Shown here in pieces: positions 9,147-17,002 of a DNA stretch of 64,000 nucleotides; positions within the stretch are counted from its first letter, which is position 1; each line of letters begins with the position of its first letter. The notes below the pieces were generated by a model. It was not told the origin of the DNA. It searched no databases and saw nothing but the letters and a program-made list of their open reading frames with translations. Source of the stretch: UBA6398 sp963660485 (GTDB lineage: Bacteria; Bacteroidota; Bacteroidia; Bacteroidales; Bacteroidaceae). Location of the stretch: positions 177,734 through 241,733 of the forward strand of contig CAVKYH010000002.1 in assembly GCA_963660485.1 (NCBI GenBank), written 5' to 3'. Made by a program: the position numbers and the translations under genes.

Positions 9147-10619
9147 ATGAACTACACTCAATTTCTCTATATGCACGAGGAACTTGCCCTGTTGGCAGTT
9201 ATCGTGATAATGTTCATCTACGACCTCATAGTGTGCACCGACCGCAAGGGCGGCAAGCCCGTACTCAACACTGCCGTTCCTGTAGTGTTGATGGCGGCCC
9301 TCACAATTTTCAATGCCATTCCCTGCATGCCTACTGGCGAAGTGTTCGGCGGAATGTACCAGACCACTTCCATGACAACAATCATGAAAACGGTTCTCAA
9401 TATTGGTACGCTCATCGTGTTCCTTATGGCGAAAGGCTATCTGGGACGCGACGAAAATCATGTAAAACAAGGTGAATTCTACATTCTCACCCTGTCTACC
9501 CTTCTCGGTATGTATTTCATGATTTCTGCGGGACACTTCATAATGTTCTTCATAGGATTGGAACTTGCTTCTGTTCCGATGACAGCACTCGTGGCATTCG
9601 ACAAATGGCGTTCTACCTCTGCAGAAGCAGGAGCAAAGTATATCCTCGTGGCATTGTTCTCGAGTTCGCTTTTGCTCTATGGCATCTCAATGATCTATGG
9701 CGCTACAGGCACGATGTACTTCAACGATCTTGCTTGTAAACTCGACGGCGGAATGCTCAATATTCTCGGCCTTGTGTTCTTCTTTACCGGCATGGGCTTC
9801 AAGATTTCTCTTGTTCCGTTCCACCTTTGGACAGCCGATGTATACGAGGGCGCGCCTACTGTAATCACGAGTTATCTAAGCGTAATCTCCAAAGGAGCAG
9901 CAGGCTTTGTTCTCCTCACCACGCTTGTCAAGGTATTTGCTCCGATGATTGCCGATTGGCAGGAAATATTGTTCTGGATTATTATCGTGTCGATTACAAT
10001 AGCCAACCTCTTTGCTCTCCGTCAGCAGAATCTCAAACGATTCATGGCGTTCTCGGCTATCTCTCAGGCTGGCTACCTTGTGCTCGGTGTGATTCCCGGA
10101 ACTGCTCAGGGTATGACGTCTCTGGTGTTCTACCTCCTGGTTTACCTTGCTGCCAACCTTGGTGCATTTGCTGTGATTAACGTGATAGAACAAAAGAGTG
10201 GAAAGATAAATCTTGATGAATACAACGGTTTGTATCAGACAAACCCTAAGTTGTCGTTCCTCATGACTCTCTGCTTGTTCTCTCTTGCAGGAATTCCGCC
10301 GTTTGCTGGCTTCTTCTCGAAGTTCTTCGTATTTATGGCAGCGTTCCACCAGGGATTCCATTTGTTGGTGTTCATTGCGTTGGTCAACACAATCATTTCT
10401 CTTTACTACTATCTCAAGATTGTGAAGGCAATGTATATCTGCCCCAACGAAAGCCCCATAGCAACGTTCCGCAGCGACAACTACACGCGCGTAGCCCTTG
10501 TGCTTTGTATTGCGGGAGTTCTGCTTCTTGGAGTAGTAAGTTGTGTTTACGGAATCATCGATGCCAACAGTTATGGCATTGATGTTCCAGCAATGGCTTC
10601 ATGCTGCTGCGGCAAGTAA
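9147..10619 (+). CDS. nuoN: NADH-quinone oxidoreductase subunit N (antiporter-like)
   Basis: A 490-residue antiporter-like subunit and the last gene of the operon. FIGLELASVPMTALVAF carries the TM5 Glu and KISLVPFHLWTADVYEGAP the conserved Lys/His region. The protein ends in an unusual Cys cluster (ASCCCGK) that is not a known functional element of NuoN. Followed within 20 nt by the operon terminator. Confidence 0.95.
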   Translation: MNYTQFLYMHEELALLAVIVIMFIYDLIVCTDRKGGKPVLNTAVPVVLMAALTIFNAIPCMPTGEVFGGMYQTTSMTTIMKTVLNIGTLIVFLMAKGYLGRDENHVKQGEFYILTLSTLLGMYFMISAGHFIMFFIGLELASVPMTALVAFDKWRSTSAEAGAKYILVALFSSSLLLYGISMIYGATGTMYFNDLACKLDGGMLNILGLVFFFTGMGFKISLVPFHLWTADVYEGAPTVITSYLSVISKGAAGFVLLTTLVKVFAPMIADWQEILFWIIIVSITIANLFALRQQNLKRFMAFSAISQAGYLVLGVIPGTAQGMTSLVFYLLVYLAANLGAFAVINVIEQKSGKINLDEYNGLYQTNPKLSFLMTLCLFSLAGIPPFAGFFSKFFVFMAAFHQGFHLLVFIALVNTIISLYYYLKIVKAMYICPNESPIATFRSDNYTRVALVLCIAGVLLLGVVSCVYGIIDANSYGIDVPAMASCCCGK

Positions 10620-10638
10620 TCCCGACGTAAAAATATAA

Positions 10639-10676
10639 AATACGTCCGCTGTCAATTTGACGGCGGACGTATTTGT
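10639..10676 (+). terminator. Terminator of the nuo operon
   Basis: ATACGTCCGC at 10640-10649 pairs with GCGGACGTAT at 10663-10672, with a further inner dyad (GTCA/TTGAC), then TTTGTTTTA. The first gene-like frame on the other strand (10652-10825) overlaps it. Confidence 0.85.
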
Positions 10677-10825
10677 TTTAGAATCACTTGGAGTATCGAT
10701 AAGTCGGGAAAATCTTTCTTGTCAACCAATTTGTAGTTGTTTTCTTGGGCGTAAACATGTATAGCTGCAAATACGAGAATTACAGGAAGTAGTTCCCTGA
10801 AAATTCCCCTTGGTACAACCCCCAC
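10652..10825 (-). CDS. Possible small secreted protein, GTG start
   Basis: A 57-codon frame on the minus strand reads like a signal peptide followed by a short mature part: a basic start (VPRGIFREL), a hydrophobic run (LPVILVFAAIHVYA) and then QENNYKLVDKKDFPDL. No ATG is available in this frame, so a GTG at 10825-10823 is assumed. The mature part shares YKL...KKDFP with the end of the neighbouring remnant at 10858-11067 (YKIKLL.EKDFP), which suggests duplication. The stop lies inside the nuo terminator. I recognise no family. It may equally be a decayed gene. Confidence 0.3.
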   Translation of the reverse strand: MGVVPRGIFRELLPVILVFAAIHVYAQENNYKLVDKKDFPDLSILQVILKQIRPPSN

Positions 10826-10857
10826 ATTCCCGGCCTCTGCTTTAATCGTTCCATGCT

Positions 10858-11067
10858 TTATTTCCTTTTTCTTTTATTTTCAGGAAAATCTTTTTCGCTG
10901 AGCAATTTTATTTTGTATTTGGCGGTAAGACATTTATCCTTGGGTTTTGAACCATCGTAGTGAATCTTTGCCTTAATGGCAAAGTATTTACCTGTTTCGC
11001 CAAGCGCGCCAATACTTTTCCCGATGCAGAATTGTTGGGCATGCTTATTTGGGGCGATGTTTCCTTT
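10858..11067 (-). pseudogene. Gene remnant without a start codon
   Basis: Sixty-nine sense codons lie between TAA (complement of 11068-11070) and TAA at 10858-10860, with no ATG, GTG or TTG giving a sensible start. The translation is protein-like (for example KYFAIKAKIHYDGSKPKDKC, then AKYKIKLLSEKDFP and a Lys/Arg-rich end), which suggests the C-terminal end of a gene whose 5' part is lost or frameshifted. The EKDFP ending matches the KKDFP of the downstream small frame. No family recognised. Confidence 0.3.
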
Positions 11068-11126
11068 TTACAGGCAAATTCTTAAAAATCTTCTTTTTTC
11101 TGTATAGGCTTTCAGAAGAATATGAT

Positions 11127-11134
11127 TATATTTG
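11127..11134 (+). promoter_or_regulatory. Candidate -7 box before the DUF3791/DUF3990 cassette
   Basis: TATATTTG matches TAnnTTTG. No TTTG lies at the right distance upstream, so support is partial. It would give a leader covering the 33-codon frame at 11158 and then the cassette at 11410. Confidence 0.35.
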
Positions 11135-11157
11135 AACGTAATATTGTGTTGTCTGTT

Positions 11158-11259
11158 ATGAGCAATGTCAAACCAGTCGTAGATGAGTCAGAAACTTATA
11201 TCACCACCATGTTGGGTGGGAGGGTGTTTAAGCCTGCCTGCAAAAAAATGCAGGGTTGA
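11158..11259 (+). CDS. Possible 33-residue peptide in the leader of the DUF3791/DUF3990 cassette
   Basis: ATG at 11158 opens a 33-residue frame beginning MSNVKPVVDESETYITTM and ending KMQG, 24 nt after the candidate -7 box. The sequence from 11230 to 11254 can fold (GCCTGC with GCAGG), which would overlap the end of the frame. Nothing similar is known to me. It may be a leader peptide, a decayed start of another gene or chance. Confidence 0.25.
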   Translation: MSNVKPVVDESETYITTMLGGRVFKPACKKMQG

Positions 11260-11409
11260 ATTCCTATATATGTATCTTCCAACCTTTACGTCTTATGAAG
11301 AAATTGCAGAATAGACCTTTCATGAAGAATAATAAGGACGTGCGAATACAATAAGTAGGAACGCTTAATAGATGAAAAGCAATGGTAAGAGGTTGGGGTT
11401 TTTAGAAGT

Positions 11410-11640
11410 ATGGAAATGGAGTACAATATCAAAGACAAAATAGAATGGACTGTGGTTTTTCTCGCAGAGTTCGGGAAACGGCATGAGCTGACGCTCAAGC
11501 AAGCTTTTAATTATTTGCTGCGCTACAAAGGCATCAACTTTGTGGAGCGGCATTACGATTATCTGCATACCCAGTCGTTTGCTTCCGTGGTAGATGATAT
11601 GACCGAGTATTGCGGCAAAATGGGAGGAGGCATACGATGA
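11410..11640 (+). CDS. DUF3791 domain protein
   Basis: A 76-residue protein. The second half follows the DUF3791 pattern: a helix (LTLKQAFNYLLRYKGINFVERHY), then YDYLHTQSFASVVDDMTEYC, where the D-Y-L-H-T turn is the family hallmark. DUF3791 proteins are commonly found directly in front of DUF3990 genes, as here; the next gene starts inside this gene's stop codon (ATGA). Function is not established; from context it may be a partner or antitoxin of the DUF3990 protein. The start could also be Met3 at 11416. The region has a different base composition from the core genes around it, which points to transfer. Confidence 0.75.
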   Translation: MEMEYNIKDKIEWTVVFLAEFGKRHELTLKQAFNYLLRYKGINFVERHYDYLHTQSFASVVDDMTEYCGKMGGGIR

Positions 11641-12116
11641 AACTATACCACGGCACCAATCAGACTTTTGATGTAATAGACTTGCAGATATCGAAGCCAA
11701 ACAAGGACTTCGGCAAGGGATTCTATCTGTCTGCCGATTACGAACAGGCTCTCAATATGGCCCGCATCAAGGTTGAGCAACAACAACAAGGCACTCCTCT
11801 TGTCATTGAATTTGATGTTGACGAAGAGGCCATGAATGCGCTGCGTTTGCTTCGCTTTGATGACTATAGTGAACTGTGGGCAGAGTTTATCTTGGCCAAT
11901 CGTAATAATAGTACAGGCAGACCTGCCCATGACTACGACATCGTAATTGGCCCGATAGCTGACGACCGTGTGGGCTTGCAGTTGTGGAAATACGAAAACC
12001 AACTGATAGATTTGCCTACGCTTGTCGGCAAGTTGAAATATATGAAAGGCATGACCATGCAGTATTTTTTTGGTACGGAAAAGGCTTTGGCATTATTAAA
12101 ACGAGCAGGAAAATGA
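11637..12116 (+). CDS. DUF3990 domain protein, ADP-ribosyltransferase-like
   Basis: A 159-residue protein beginning MKLYHGTNQTFDVIDL and continuing KPNKDFGKGFYLS, the signature of DUF3990. YHGT near the N-terminus, GKGFYLS about 25 residues later and the following helix with repeated Ala resemble the first His/Tyr motifs of the PARP/RES-type ADP-ribosyltransferase fold; that comparison is my inference. No signal peptide, so cytosolic. Coupled on both sides by ATGA overlaps (11637 and 12113), which implies fixed stoichiometry with the two small partners. The ATG at 11637 is preferred over the open frame from 11610 because it restores the family N-terminus. Likely a toxin-like or defence effector; not proven. 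Confidence 0.75.
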   Translation: MKLYHGTNQTFDVIDLQISKPNKDFGKGFYLSADYEQALNMARIKVEQQQQGTPLVIEFDVDEEAMNALRLLRFDDYSELWAEFILANRNNSTGRPAHDYDIVIGPIADDRVGLQLWKYENQLIDLPTLVGKLKYMKGMTMQYFFGTEKALALLKRAGK

Positions 12117-12337
12117 TTGACGAAAAAGAAATGATGAAGGACGATATGGTAACGAAACTTGCTGTATTGCTCATAGAAGACGATAAGGCGAAAACCATGA
12201 CGGAGGCGCTCGATACTGTTATCAATTCCGAGACCTACCAAAGGTTAGTGGACGACAAGGCAGCACTTTACTATCAAAGTCCACGCTATGTCTACGATTT
12301 TTTGCTAAACGAATTGACCATTGGGAAGGTATTGTAG
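12113..12337 (+). CDS. Small helical partner of the DUF3990 protein
   Basis: A 74-residue acidic, helix-rich protein (MIDEKEMMKDDMVTKLAVLL...). It overlaps the DUF3990 gene by 4 nt (ATGA). The pattern TMTEALDTVINSETYQRLVDD followed by a Tyr-rich end (YQSPRYVYDFLLNEL) looks like the small proteins that accompany DUF3990/DUF3791 genes in Bacteroidota, but I cannot name a family with certainty. A role as antitoxin or immunity partner is inferred from position, size and coupling. Confidence 0.65.
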   Translation: MIDEKEMMKDDMVTKLAVLLIEDDKAKTMTEALDTVINSETYQRLVDDKAALYYQSPRYVYDFLLNELTIGKVL

Positions 12338-12568
12338 AAGAAAAAGTGGCAATGAGAGATAGTTAGGTGGAAACAATGTACAAGAATAACGAAAGGAAGC
12401 GGACTTAGGGATTGCTAATATAGGGCACAGAACAAAGCGTATGTGTGGTGGTTGGCTTAAAATGCGATAAATTGTTTGTTTTTTAGAGAATTGAACGCGG
12501 TTGACCGAAACGGCGGCGTAAAACGAAGCGTCTGTGGACGATGTTTTTTTAGTGAAGTTTGATGCCGG

Positions 12569-12653
12569 AAAAACTACAAGGCATCTTGTAAAAATTCCGG
12601 GCCACCAAATTTAAATTCCGACGCATCTAATTTAAATTCCGACGCATCTCGTT
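12569..12653. repeat. 21-bp-unit array, locus 1
   Basis: Four consecutive 21-bp units in one orientation, with cores ACAAGGCATCT, CCGGGCCACCA, CCGACGCATCT and CCGACGCATCT separated by ATTTAAAT. It lies between the convergent DUF3990 cassette and the beta-helix gene. The remaining part of the 379-bp gap (12338-12716) holds no recognisable gene; a GATGCCG/CGGCATC hairpin sits at 12667-12691. Confidence 0.9.
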
Positions 12654-12716
12654 CAGACGGTATTTTGATGCCGTTTTTTGCGGCCGGCATCTGCCCTGTG
12701 CTATATGCGCGGGGCG

Positions 12717-14417
12717 TTATTTTATGTACCGGTTGCCGTGGTTTTCGAGCATCGGGGTGTTGACCAAACGAAACAGTGATGCGTTTTCAGGGGTATTGGC
12801 GTTGCGCACAATGTTGTCGGTGAAAGATATGCCGTTTGAATTTACTGCTGTAACCAATGCCACTCCGTCGGGAAGGCTGAATGTGCAGTTTTTTACCACA
12901 AGTTGTGGCGTGCCTTTCTGGTTGTAGTCGTGCGAGGGACAGTTCACGTTGAACGCACCCCAGACCAAGTTTCTCATTATACAGTTTTCCACAGTGAGTT
13001 TCTGCGTGGGCGGTCCTTCTATTCCGCCGCTCATCAGCGCGAGTTCAAATCCCAGCCCGTTGTCTTCGATTATGCAATTTTCCACTCTTGTGGGCTGATG
13101 TGTGAGAATGCCCCTTTGCAGTTGTGTGCCCAATGTGCAATGCGATATCACGGCTTCTTCGTCGCTTTGCAGGTATATGGCGGTGTTTTTGTCGGCTTGC
13201 GCCACGTCTTTGTCGAGCGTAACGATTCCTTCGCGGTAGTTAATAGGTTGGTAATGCTGTATGGTGCATTCGGCAAGCTGCCTGTTTTTTTCAAGGTCAA
13301 ACAGCATCACTTTTTTGCCCGTTCTTAGGTTGGTGTTGTCCCATAGAATGTCTTTGTGTGTTATACGGAATTTGCGCGGCGACAGTATTTCGGTAATCGC
13401 ATCTCCCGACATTTTTATATGAATTGCGTCGTCCATCGTGCGTTCTATGTGGCAGTTTTCGATGCGTGGCTGAAAGTCGTTGCCTTTAAGGTGAATGCCG
13501 TCGCTGCAACCTGCCACTATTCTGTTGCCGAGGGGAACGATCGACAGGTTGCGGATTGTGGGGTGGGCGCAACCCTTCATCACCACCGTCATAAGCGGCG
13601 CGGCATAGGATGTAACGTTTTCTATCACCACGCTGTCGCATTGCTGTGCGGCTATGTTGGCTGTGTTGGTGTAGACATACTCGTCTTTTTCGGCAAGGTC
13701 GGTTGTGGTTTTGTTTTGAAGAAGTTTTGATTCGGGAAAGCTTATCTTCATGCAAAAGAAATCGCCCGTCTTGAGTTGTTCCTGCTTTCTCAGGGCATAC
13801 GTAACGCCGTATGTCCCGTTTCCCAGGCTTTCCACTTTTTTCACCCACGAATGTCCTTGATAGAATTTGCGGTTGTCGCCGTTTGCAAATATGCAGTCCA
13901 CCATTTTCCCGCCTTTGTAGTATGACTCGTCTCCCGCTACGGGCGGCGCGTAACCGCTGTCCACTTTGAATTCCAGGTAATAGTTTGCGGCATCGGCCTT
14001 GAGGATTCGCCCTTGTGTGTAGGGCAGCGGCGAATAGTCTATCTTGAAATTCCTAAGGGTGATGTTGTGCGAACGATATAGCGCAAAGGCGCGCGCAGAC
14101 GGGTGAACGAGCAGCGTAGCTCCGTTTCCCTCCACCACCATGTGGCTTGCGCGGCTTATGAGAATGCGTCCGTTGCAGTCTTCAAGGTGTTGCGCAATGC
14201 GGTAAACCTTTCCCGGGGCGAACTCCACCTTTACCGGGCGTTTTTGGGCGCATGCCTTTTGAAACAGACGCGTGAGCGCGGGCAGGGCATCGGTCTTGCC
14301 GTCGCCGCTAACGCCAAACTTCTCCACTCGGTAGTATATCGTGTCGCGTGAAAGGGAACGGGCGTGGCCAATGAGCGGTGTAAGCGCAATGAAGATTGCA
14401 ATTGTGAGGCGAAACAT
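12717..14417 (-). CDS. Secreted right-handed parallel beta-helix protein (pectin-lyase fold, GH110-like)
   Basis: A 566-residue protein with a signal peptide (MFRLTIAIFIALTPLIGHA). After residue 30, FGVSGDGKTDALPALTRLF is the entry motif of pectin-lyase-fold hydrolases, followed by beta-helix rungs: NITLRNFKIDY, SVVIENVTSY, PTIRNLSIV, GCSDGIHLKGN, RIENCHIE, DDAIHIKM, VENCIIEDN, VENCIMRN, VVKNCTF. The DGIHLKG and DDAIHI segments carry the acidic residues typical of catalytic rungs. The N-terminal part resembles GH110 alpha-galactosidases, but assignment to that family is tentative. Monocistronic, convergent with the DUF3990 cassette and divergent from the EamA gene. Confidence 0.75.
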   Translation of the reverse strand: MFRLTIAIFIALTPLIGHARSLSRDTIYYRVEKFGVSGDGKTDALPALTRLFQKACAQKRPVKVEFAPGKVYRIAQHLEDCNGRILISRASHMVVEGNGATLLVHPSARAFALYRSHNITLRNFKIDYSPLPYTQGRILKADAANYYLEFKVDSGYAPPVAGDESYYKGGKMVDCIFANGDNRKFYQGHSWVKKVESLGNGTYGVTYALRKQEQLKTGDFFCMKISFPESKLLQNKTTTDLAEKDEYVYTNTANIAAQQCDSVVIENVTSYAAPLMTVVMKGCAHPTIRNLSIVPLGNRIVAGCSDGIHLKGNDFQPRIENCHIERTMDDAIHIKMSGDAITEILSPRKFRITHKDILWDNTNLRTGKKVMLFDLEKNRQLAECTIQHYQPINYREGIVTLDKDVAQADKNTAIYLQSDEEAVISHCTLGTQLQRGILTHQPTRVENCIIEDNGLGFELALMSGGIEGPPTQKLTVENCIMRNLVWGAFNVNCPSHDYNQKGTPQLVVKNCTFSLPDGVALVTAVNSNGISFTDNIVRNANTPENASLFRLVNTPMLENHGNRYIK

Positions 14418-14480
14418 GCTTTGTGTTGTTGGAAAATGGTATTACAAACGCCTGATATGCCATGGCGTTTACAAAAGTAG

Positions 14481-14488
14481 TAATTTTG
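14481..14488 (+). promoter_or_regulatory. -7 box of the EamA transporter gene
   Basis: TAATTTTG matches TAnnTTTG, 21 nt before the ATG at 14510. No clear -33 TTTG. Confidence 0.55.
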
Positions 14489-14509
14489 CACAACTAAAAT
14501 CAGGAAGTG

Positions 14510-15451
14510 ATGGAATTTAAGTTGAAAGGCCACGCGGCAATGTTGGGCGCAAATGCCATGTGGGGGCTTATGTCGCCCGTTTCAAAGGTTGTGATGGCCG
14601 GCGGAATGGTTACTCCGCTTGTTGTAACCGACCTCCGCATCGGCGGGGCTATGATTCTTTTTTGGATTGTCTCATTGTTTCAAAAGCCCGAGCACGTGAA
14701 TCACAAGGACATGATGACATTGTTTTTTGCATCTCTGTTTGCGATAGTGCTCAATCAGGGCAGTTTCATATTCGGAGTGAGCATGACGTCCCCGGGCGAG
14801 GCTTCAATCATCACCACAAGCATGCCGCTGTGGGCAATGGTGCTTGCGGCGTTTATTCTCAAGGAGCCCGTAACGGGCAAAAAGGTTCTCGGCATAGCTT
14901 TCGGGGCAGGCGGCGCGCTGATGCTCATTCTCGGCAGCAATCAAAACGCTCCCGTGCATACTTCAACCGGAAACCTTGCGCGCGTGGGCGATATGCTTGT
15001 GCTGTTTGCCCAGTTCTGCTACGCGTTCTACATCGTAAAATTCAAGAACTTCGTCAGCAAATATTCTCTCGTTACCATAATGAAATGGATGTTCACCTAC
15101 GCATTTGTTTGCACCATTCCATTTTCGGCCAACGACCTTATGAACGTTGACTGGGCCGACATTCCGCTTTCGCAAGTGGGTGAAATAGCTTTTATAGTAG
15201 TTGGCGGCACGTTTTTCAGCTATATGCTGATTATTGTGGGGCAGAAAATCCTTCGTCCCACCGTAGCTGGAATGTACAACTACGTGCAGCCGGTTGTGGC
15301 ATGTGCGGTGGCGGTTTATTGGGGTATGGACTCGTTCAATTTTGTCAAGATAATAGCCGTGGCATTCATCTTCGGCGGCGTATATCTCGTAACAATAAGC
15401 CGCAGCCGAAAGGACTTGGAAAAACACTTGCAGAGCGAGGAAAAACAATAA
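14510..15451 (+). CDS. EamA/DMT-family transporter
   Basis: A 313-residue inner-membrane protein with ten hydrophobic segments in two EamA repeats (about residues 8-145 and 160-300). Typical marks are the N-terminal GANAMWGLMSPVSKVVM, ITTSMPLWAMVLAAFILKEPVTGKKVLGIAF in repeat 1 and TVAGMYNYVQPVVACAVAVYWGMD in repeat 2. The family exports metabolites and amino acids; the substrate here is unknown. ATG at 14510 is taken (GGAAG just before it) rather than the GTG at 14507. Expressed alone; repeat locus 2 follows 10 nt after the stop. Confidence 0.85.
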   Translation: MEFKLKGHAAMLGANAMWGLMSPVSKVVMAGGMVTPLVVTDLRIGGAMILFWIVSLFQKPEHVNHKDMMTLFFASLFAIVLNQGSFIFGVSMTSPGEASIITTSMPLWAMVLAAFILKEPVTGKKVLGIAFGAGGALMLILGSNQNAPVHTSTGNLARVGDMLVLFAQFCYAFYIVKFKNFVSKYSLVTIMKWMFTYAFVCTIPFSANDLMNVDWADIPLSQVGEIAFIVVGGTFFSYMLIIVGQKILRPTVAGMYNYVQPVVACAVAVYWGMDSFNFVKIIAVAFIFGGVYLVTISRSRKDLEKHLQSEEKQ

Positions 15452-15460
15452 CGCTTTTTG

Positions 15461-15530
15461 TGAAAACGATGTCTGACATTATTCAAACGATGTCAGACAT
15501 TATTTAATTAATATCAGACTTCGCAAAAAC
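15461..15530. repeat. 21-bp-unit array, locus 2 (ATGTCAGACAT class)
   Basis: Three 21-bp units with palindromic cores ATGTCTGACAT, ATGTCAGACAT and ATATCAGAC, joined by TATTCAAAC and TATTTAATTA. The next 42 bases (15531-15572) keep the period with weaker similarity (GATGC and GATATGC at the right phase). Lies between the EamA gene and the asd promoter. Confidence 0.85.
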
Positions 15531-15627
15531 AAGATGCTTTGCTGTTTTTGCGATATGCAATATGCCTTTTGCGGAGTGGGGGAGCGTGTGCTCGAAATGC
15601 CGTAAAATCTGACATTTTGCGGTTCTT

Positions 15628-15661
15628 TTTGCTGTTTTTCCAACAAAAAGATATATTTTTG
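15628..15661 (+). promoter_or_regulatory. Promoter of asd
   Basis: TTTG at 15628-15631 and TATTTTTG at 15654-15661 match the -33 and -7 boxes with a 22-bp spacer. The leader would be about 73 nt. Confidence 0.65.
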
Positions 15662-15738
15662 CAGATGCTGGAAGAAAGTGCATGGCTGCGCTTTTGAGAA
15701 AGTGCGATTTCAAAACAACGAACAAAGAAACATTAAAT

Positions 15739-16749
15739 ATGAATGTAGCAATAGTAGGCGCAAGTGGCGCTGTGGGACAAGAATTCTTGAAGGTTCTCGA
15801 CCAAAGAAACTTCCCAATTGACAATCTCAGGCTTTTCGGCTCGCAGCGAAGCGCGGGCAGCAAATATGTTTTCCGTGGCAAGGAATACGAAGTGGAACTT
15901 CTGCAACACAACGACGCTTTCAAGGGCGTTGACATAGCTTTCACGTCGGCAGGCGGCGGAGTTTCAAAAGATTTCGCGGGCGACATTACAAAATTCGGCG
16001 CAGTGATGATCGACAATTCCAGCGCTTTCCGCATGGACAACGATGTGCCTTTGGTTGTGCCCGAATGCAATGCCGAAGACGCCCTTAACCGTCCGCGCGG
16101 CATCATAGCAAATCCCAACTGCACTACTATAATGATGGTTGTGGTATTGAAGCCGTTGGAAAACATAAGCCATATCAAACGAATACATGTTGCTACCTAT
16201 CAGGCTGCAAGCGGTGCAGGAGCTGCGGCAATGAAGGAACTCGAACTGCAATACCGACAAGCTTTGAACGGCGAGCCGATAACGGTGAACAAGTTCCCGC
16301 ATCAGTTGGCTTTCAACATGATTCCGCAGGTCGATGTGTTCCAGGAAAACGACTACACCAAGGAGGAAATGAAAATGTACAACGAAACGCGCAAGATAAT
16401 GCATAGCGACGTTGTAACGAGTGCCACCTGCGTGAGAGTTCCGTCGCTCCGCTCGCATAGCGAAAGCGTTTGGATTGAAACCGAAAAGCCTATCAGCGTG
16501 GCCGAAGCCCGCAAGGCTATGACGGGAGCGCCCGGCGTTACGCTGGTTGACGCCCCCAAAAACGGCGAATACCCAATGCCGCTTTTCACAGCCGACAAAG
16601 ACGATGTTTATGTGGGACGTTTCCGCGAGGATCTCGCAAATCCCAACGGCCTTACCTTTTGGCTTTCGGGCGATCAGATACGCAAGGGCGCTGCCCTCAA
16701 TGCCGTGCAGATTGGCGAGTACTTGATAGAATCGGGAAACCTGAAATAA
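15739..16749 (+). CDS. asd: Aspartate-semialdehyde dehydrogenase
   Basis: A 336-residue cytosolic enzyme that reduces aspartyl phosphate to aspartate semialdehyde with NADPH, the branch point to lysine/diaminopimelate, threonine and methionine. The Rossmann motif GASGAVGQEF is at residues 7-16 and the catalytic Cys lies in NPNCTT near residue 130; the ending QIRKGAALNAVQI is the conserved substrate/cofactor region. ATG at 15739 is used because the Rossmann motif should start within the first ten residues; the frame is open to 15682. It works upstream of dapF and dapL found at 45-47 kb in this window. Confidence 0.95.
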   Translation: MNVAIVGASGAVGQEFLKVLDQRNFPIDNLRLFGSQRSAGSKYVFRGKEYEVELLQHNDAFKGVDIAFTSAGGGVSKDFAGDITKFGAVMIDNSSAFRMDNDVPLVVPECNAEDALNRPRGIIANPNCTTIMMVVVLKPLENISHIKRIHVATYQAASGAGAAAMKELELQYRQALNGEPITVNKFPHQLAFNMIPQVDVFQENDYTKEEMKMYNETRKIMHSDVVTSATCVRVPSLRSHSESVWIETEKPISVAEARKAMTGAPGVTLVDAPKNGEYPMPLFTADKDDVYVGRFREDLANPNGLTFWLSGDQIRKGAALNAVQIGEYLIESGNLK

Positions 16750-16775
16750 CAAGAATATAATCAGACTGTTACAAG

Positions 16776-16809
16776 CGGCGGAAGGATATCGTTTCTTTCC
16801 GCCGTTTTT
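16776..16809 (+). terminator. Terminator of asd
   Basis: CGGCGGAA at 16776-16783 pairs with TTCCGCCG at 16797-16804, then TTTTT. Confidence 0.85.
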
Positions 16810-16812
16810 GCG

Positions 16813-16899
16813 TAAAAACTCCGACGCATCTAATTTAAATTAGATGCGTCGGAATTTAAATTTGGTGGCCCGGAATTTTTACGAGATGCGATGTGTTTT
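16813..16899. repeat. 21-bp-unit array, locus 3, with perfect palindrome
   Basis: Four units. The first (core CCGACGCATCT) and the second (its exact reverse complement) form a perfect 32-bp palindrome at 16821-16852 centred on TTTAAA. The third unit has the inverted CCGGGCCACCA core and the fourth is an end unit (GAGATGCGATGTG). It lies between convergent asd and porT, 4 bp after the asd terminator. Confidence 0.92.
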
Positions 16900-17002
16900 T
16901 AACAAGGTGGTAAAGTTGGAAAACAAAAGGCGTTGTCAAGCATTTCCAACGCCATATGGAATGGCTGGAAACCGTGGGGAAAATCCGTAAGTTTGAGCGG
17001 AA

